DNA from: Cytobacillus sp. IB215665 | GTDB taxonomy: Bacteria > Bacillota > Bacilli > Bacillales > SM2101 | Length of the DNA: 64,000 nt | Assembly: GCF_033963835.1 (NCBI RefSeq) | Contig: NZ_JAXBME010000005.1 | Coordinates: 248,001 to 312,000 of the forward strand | Direction: 5' to 3' | Part shown: positions 63,597 to 64,000 of the stretch, piece by piece | Position numbering within the stretch: position 1 is the first letter of the stretch | Layout of the letters: each line of letters opens with the position of its first letter | Made by a program: the position numbers and the translations under genes | The notes under the pieces: generated by a model | Told to the model about the DNA's origin: nothing | What the model saw: the letters and a program-made list of their open reading frames with translations, nothing else | The model's database searches: none

Positions 63597-64000
63597 TTAT
63601 ACAACCGTTGAGGATGTTCGGTCCTTCCTCTTTTCGTAGCTCTTAAGGATTCCTAATCTCGCGAATGCTATGCCGATAAAAGCAAATAATATGTAAAGAA
63701 AGCTCATTCCAATTCCACCGATTTGTTGTCCAACAATGATACCGAGTGCCCCGAACATTTTGCCAAATTGGAAAATAAATCCATTAAATGCCATATAAGC
63801 ACCACGGCGATTGTCTTCTACAATGTCTGCTAGAATCGATTGTCTAGTTGGAACAAACAATAGTTCACCGATGGACAATATAATAATCGCAATAAACAAC
63901 AATAAAAAATCGTTTGAAAAAGAGAGAATCGCATAGCCAGCTCCAAATAGTAGGCACCCGGTATACATTATTGGCTGTTCTGCTTTATTTTTTATAAATT
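63597..64000 (-). CDS. MFS transporter, C-terminal part (gene runs off the window)
   Basis: The frame is open to base 64000 (FIKNKAEQPIMYTGCLLFGA). Four hydrophobic helices and the loop VPTRQSILADIVEDNRRGAY, typical between helices 10 and 11 of major facilitator drug transporters, identify the last third of an MFS protein. The soluble end is basic (KSYEKRKDRTSSTVV). Substrate unknown. Confidence 0.82.
   Translation of the reverse strand, partial: FIKNKAEQPIMYTGCLLFGAGYAILSFSNDFLLLFIAIIILSIGELLFVPTRQSILADIVEDNRRGAYMAFNGFIFQFGKMFGALGIIVGQQIGGIGMSFLYILFAFIGIAFARLGILKSYEKRKDRTSSTVV

Noticed and set aside
1-64000. tRNA, rRNA, transposase or phage genes
   Set aside because: Looked for on both strands by eye; no cloverleaf, rRNA motif or integrase/transposase motif was found.

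Overview
The window is AT-rich DNA from a low-G+C, endospore-forming Firmicute, most likely a Bacillaceae genus. The reasons are strong AGGAGG-type ribosome binding sites with frequent GTG and TTG starts, a CIRCE-controlled htpG, a spore-surface-like collagen protein, a bicupin oxalate decarboxylase, YwbE and YdbC homologues, and many hairpin-plus-T-run terminators. It looks like chromosome rather than phage or plasmid. No rRNA, tRNA, integrase, transposase or CRISPR array was seen. Functional calls come from reading motifs; no database search was run.

Layout. 1-1112: end of a secreted CBM6-type protein. 1201-4415 (minus): a compact cassette of a six-cysteine 48-residue peptide gene, an ABC exporter, a MauE-like membrane protein and a membrane-anchored thioredoxin. 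It looks like a disulfide-rich secreted peptide (bacteriocin-like) system and is the best candidate here for an undescribed system. 4812-5668: an SDR gene with a palindromic operator between -35 and -10. 6135-7627: an ABC-2 type transporter pair. 8040-16123: small accessory enzymes (GNATs, Nudix, HAD, peptidase E, APH-type kinases) mixed with several decaying genes. 16277-18291: htpG behind a perfect CIRCE element. 18391-29353: phosphatase, secreted protein, a divergent GIY-YIG/XRE pair, more GNAT and Nudix enzymes, a DUF4097 protein, an AlkA-type glycosylase, RlmD-type methyltransferase and a secreted metallo-beta-lactamase-fold hydrolase. 30124-32848: a two-component system facing a small secreted protein with a direct-repeat operator candidate. 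33398-36874: methyltransferase, collagen-like protein and glycosyltransferase, a possible spore-surface glycoprotein set. 37282-39223: EamA transporter with a divergent AraC regulator. 39529-41610: secreted zinc protease. 41993-59336: a bactofilin-like protein, a TPR plus dynamin-like protein, SelO, oxalate decarboxylase, an S9 peptidase, MazG-like, PC4/YdbC-like and BluB proteins, two nucleotidyltransferases and a membrane-protein pair. 59851-63528: a large secreted multidomain nuclease. 63597-64000: end of an MFS transporter.

Two repeat families run through the intergenic DNA. One is a MITE-like element of about 160 bp with imperfect terminal inverted repeats (GGCTcTTTTCGtaaac and its partner). 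There are five to six well-preserved copies and several decayed ones, in both orientations, and one copy has an 8-bp target-site duplication. The other is a set of degenerate tandem arrays at three separate loci, all with a period of 21 bp (two helical turns) and a related TGaCCcGA or TGTCCGAA core.

Gene decay is frequent. There is an N-terminally truncated GNAT, a GNAT frameshifted in an A9 run, a frameshifted APH-type kinase, a peptidase E fragment and an ABC ATPase remnant.
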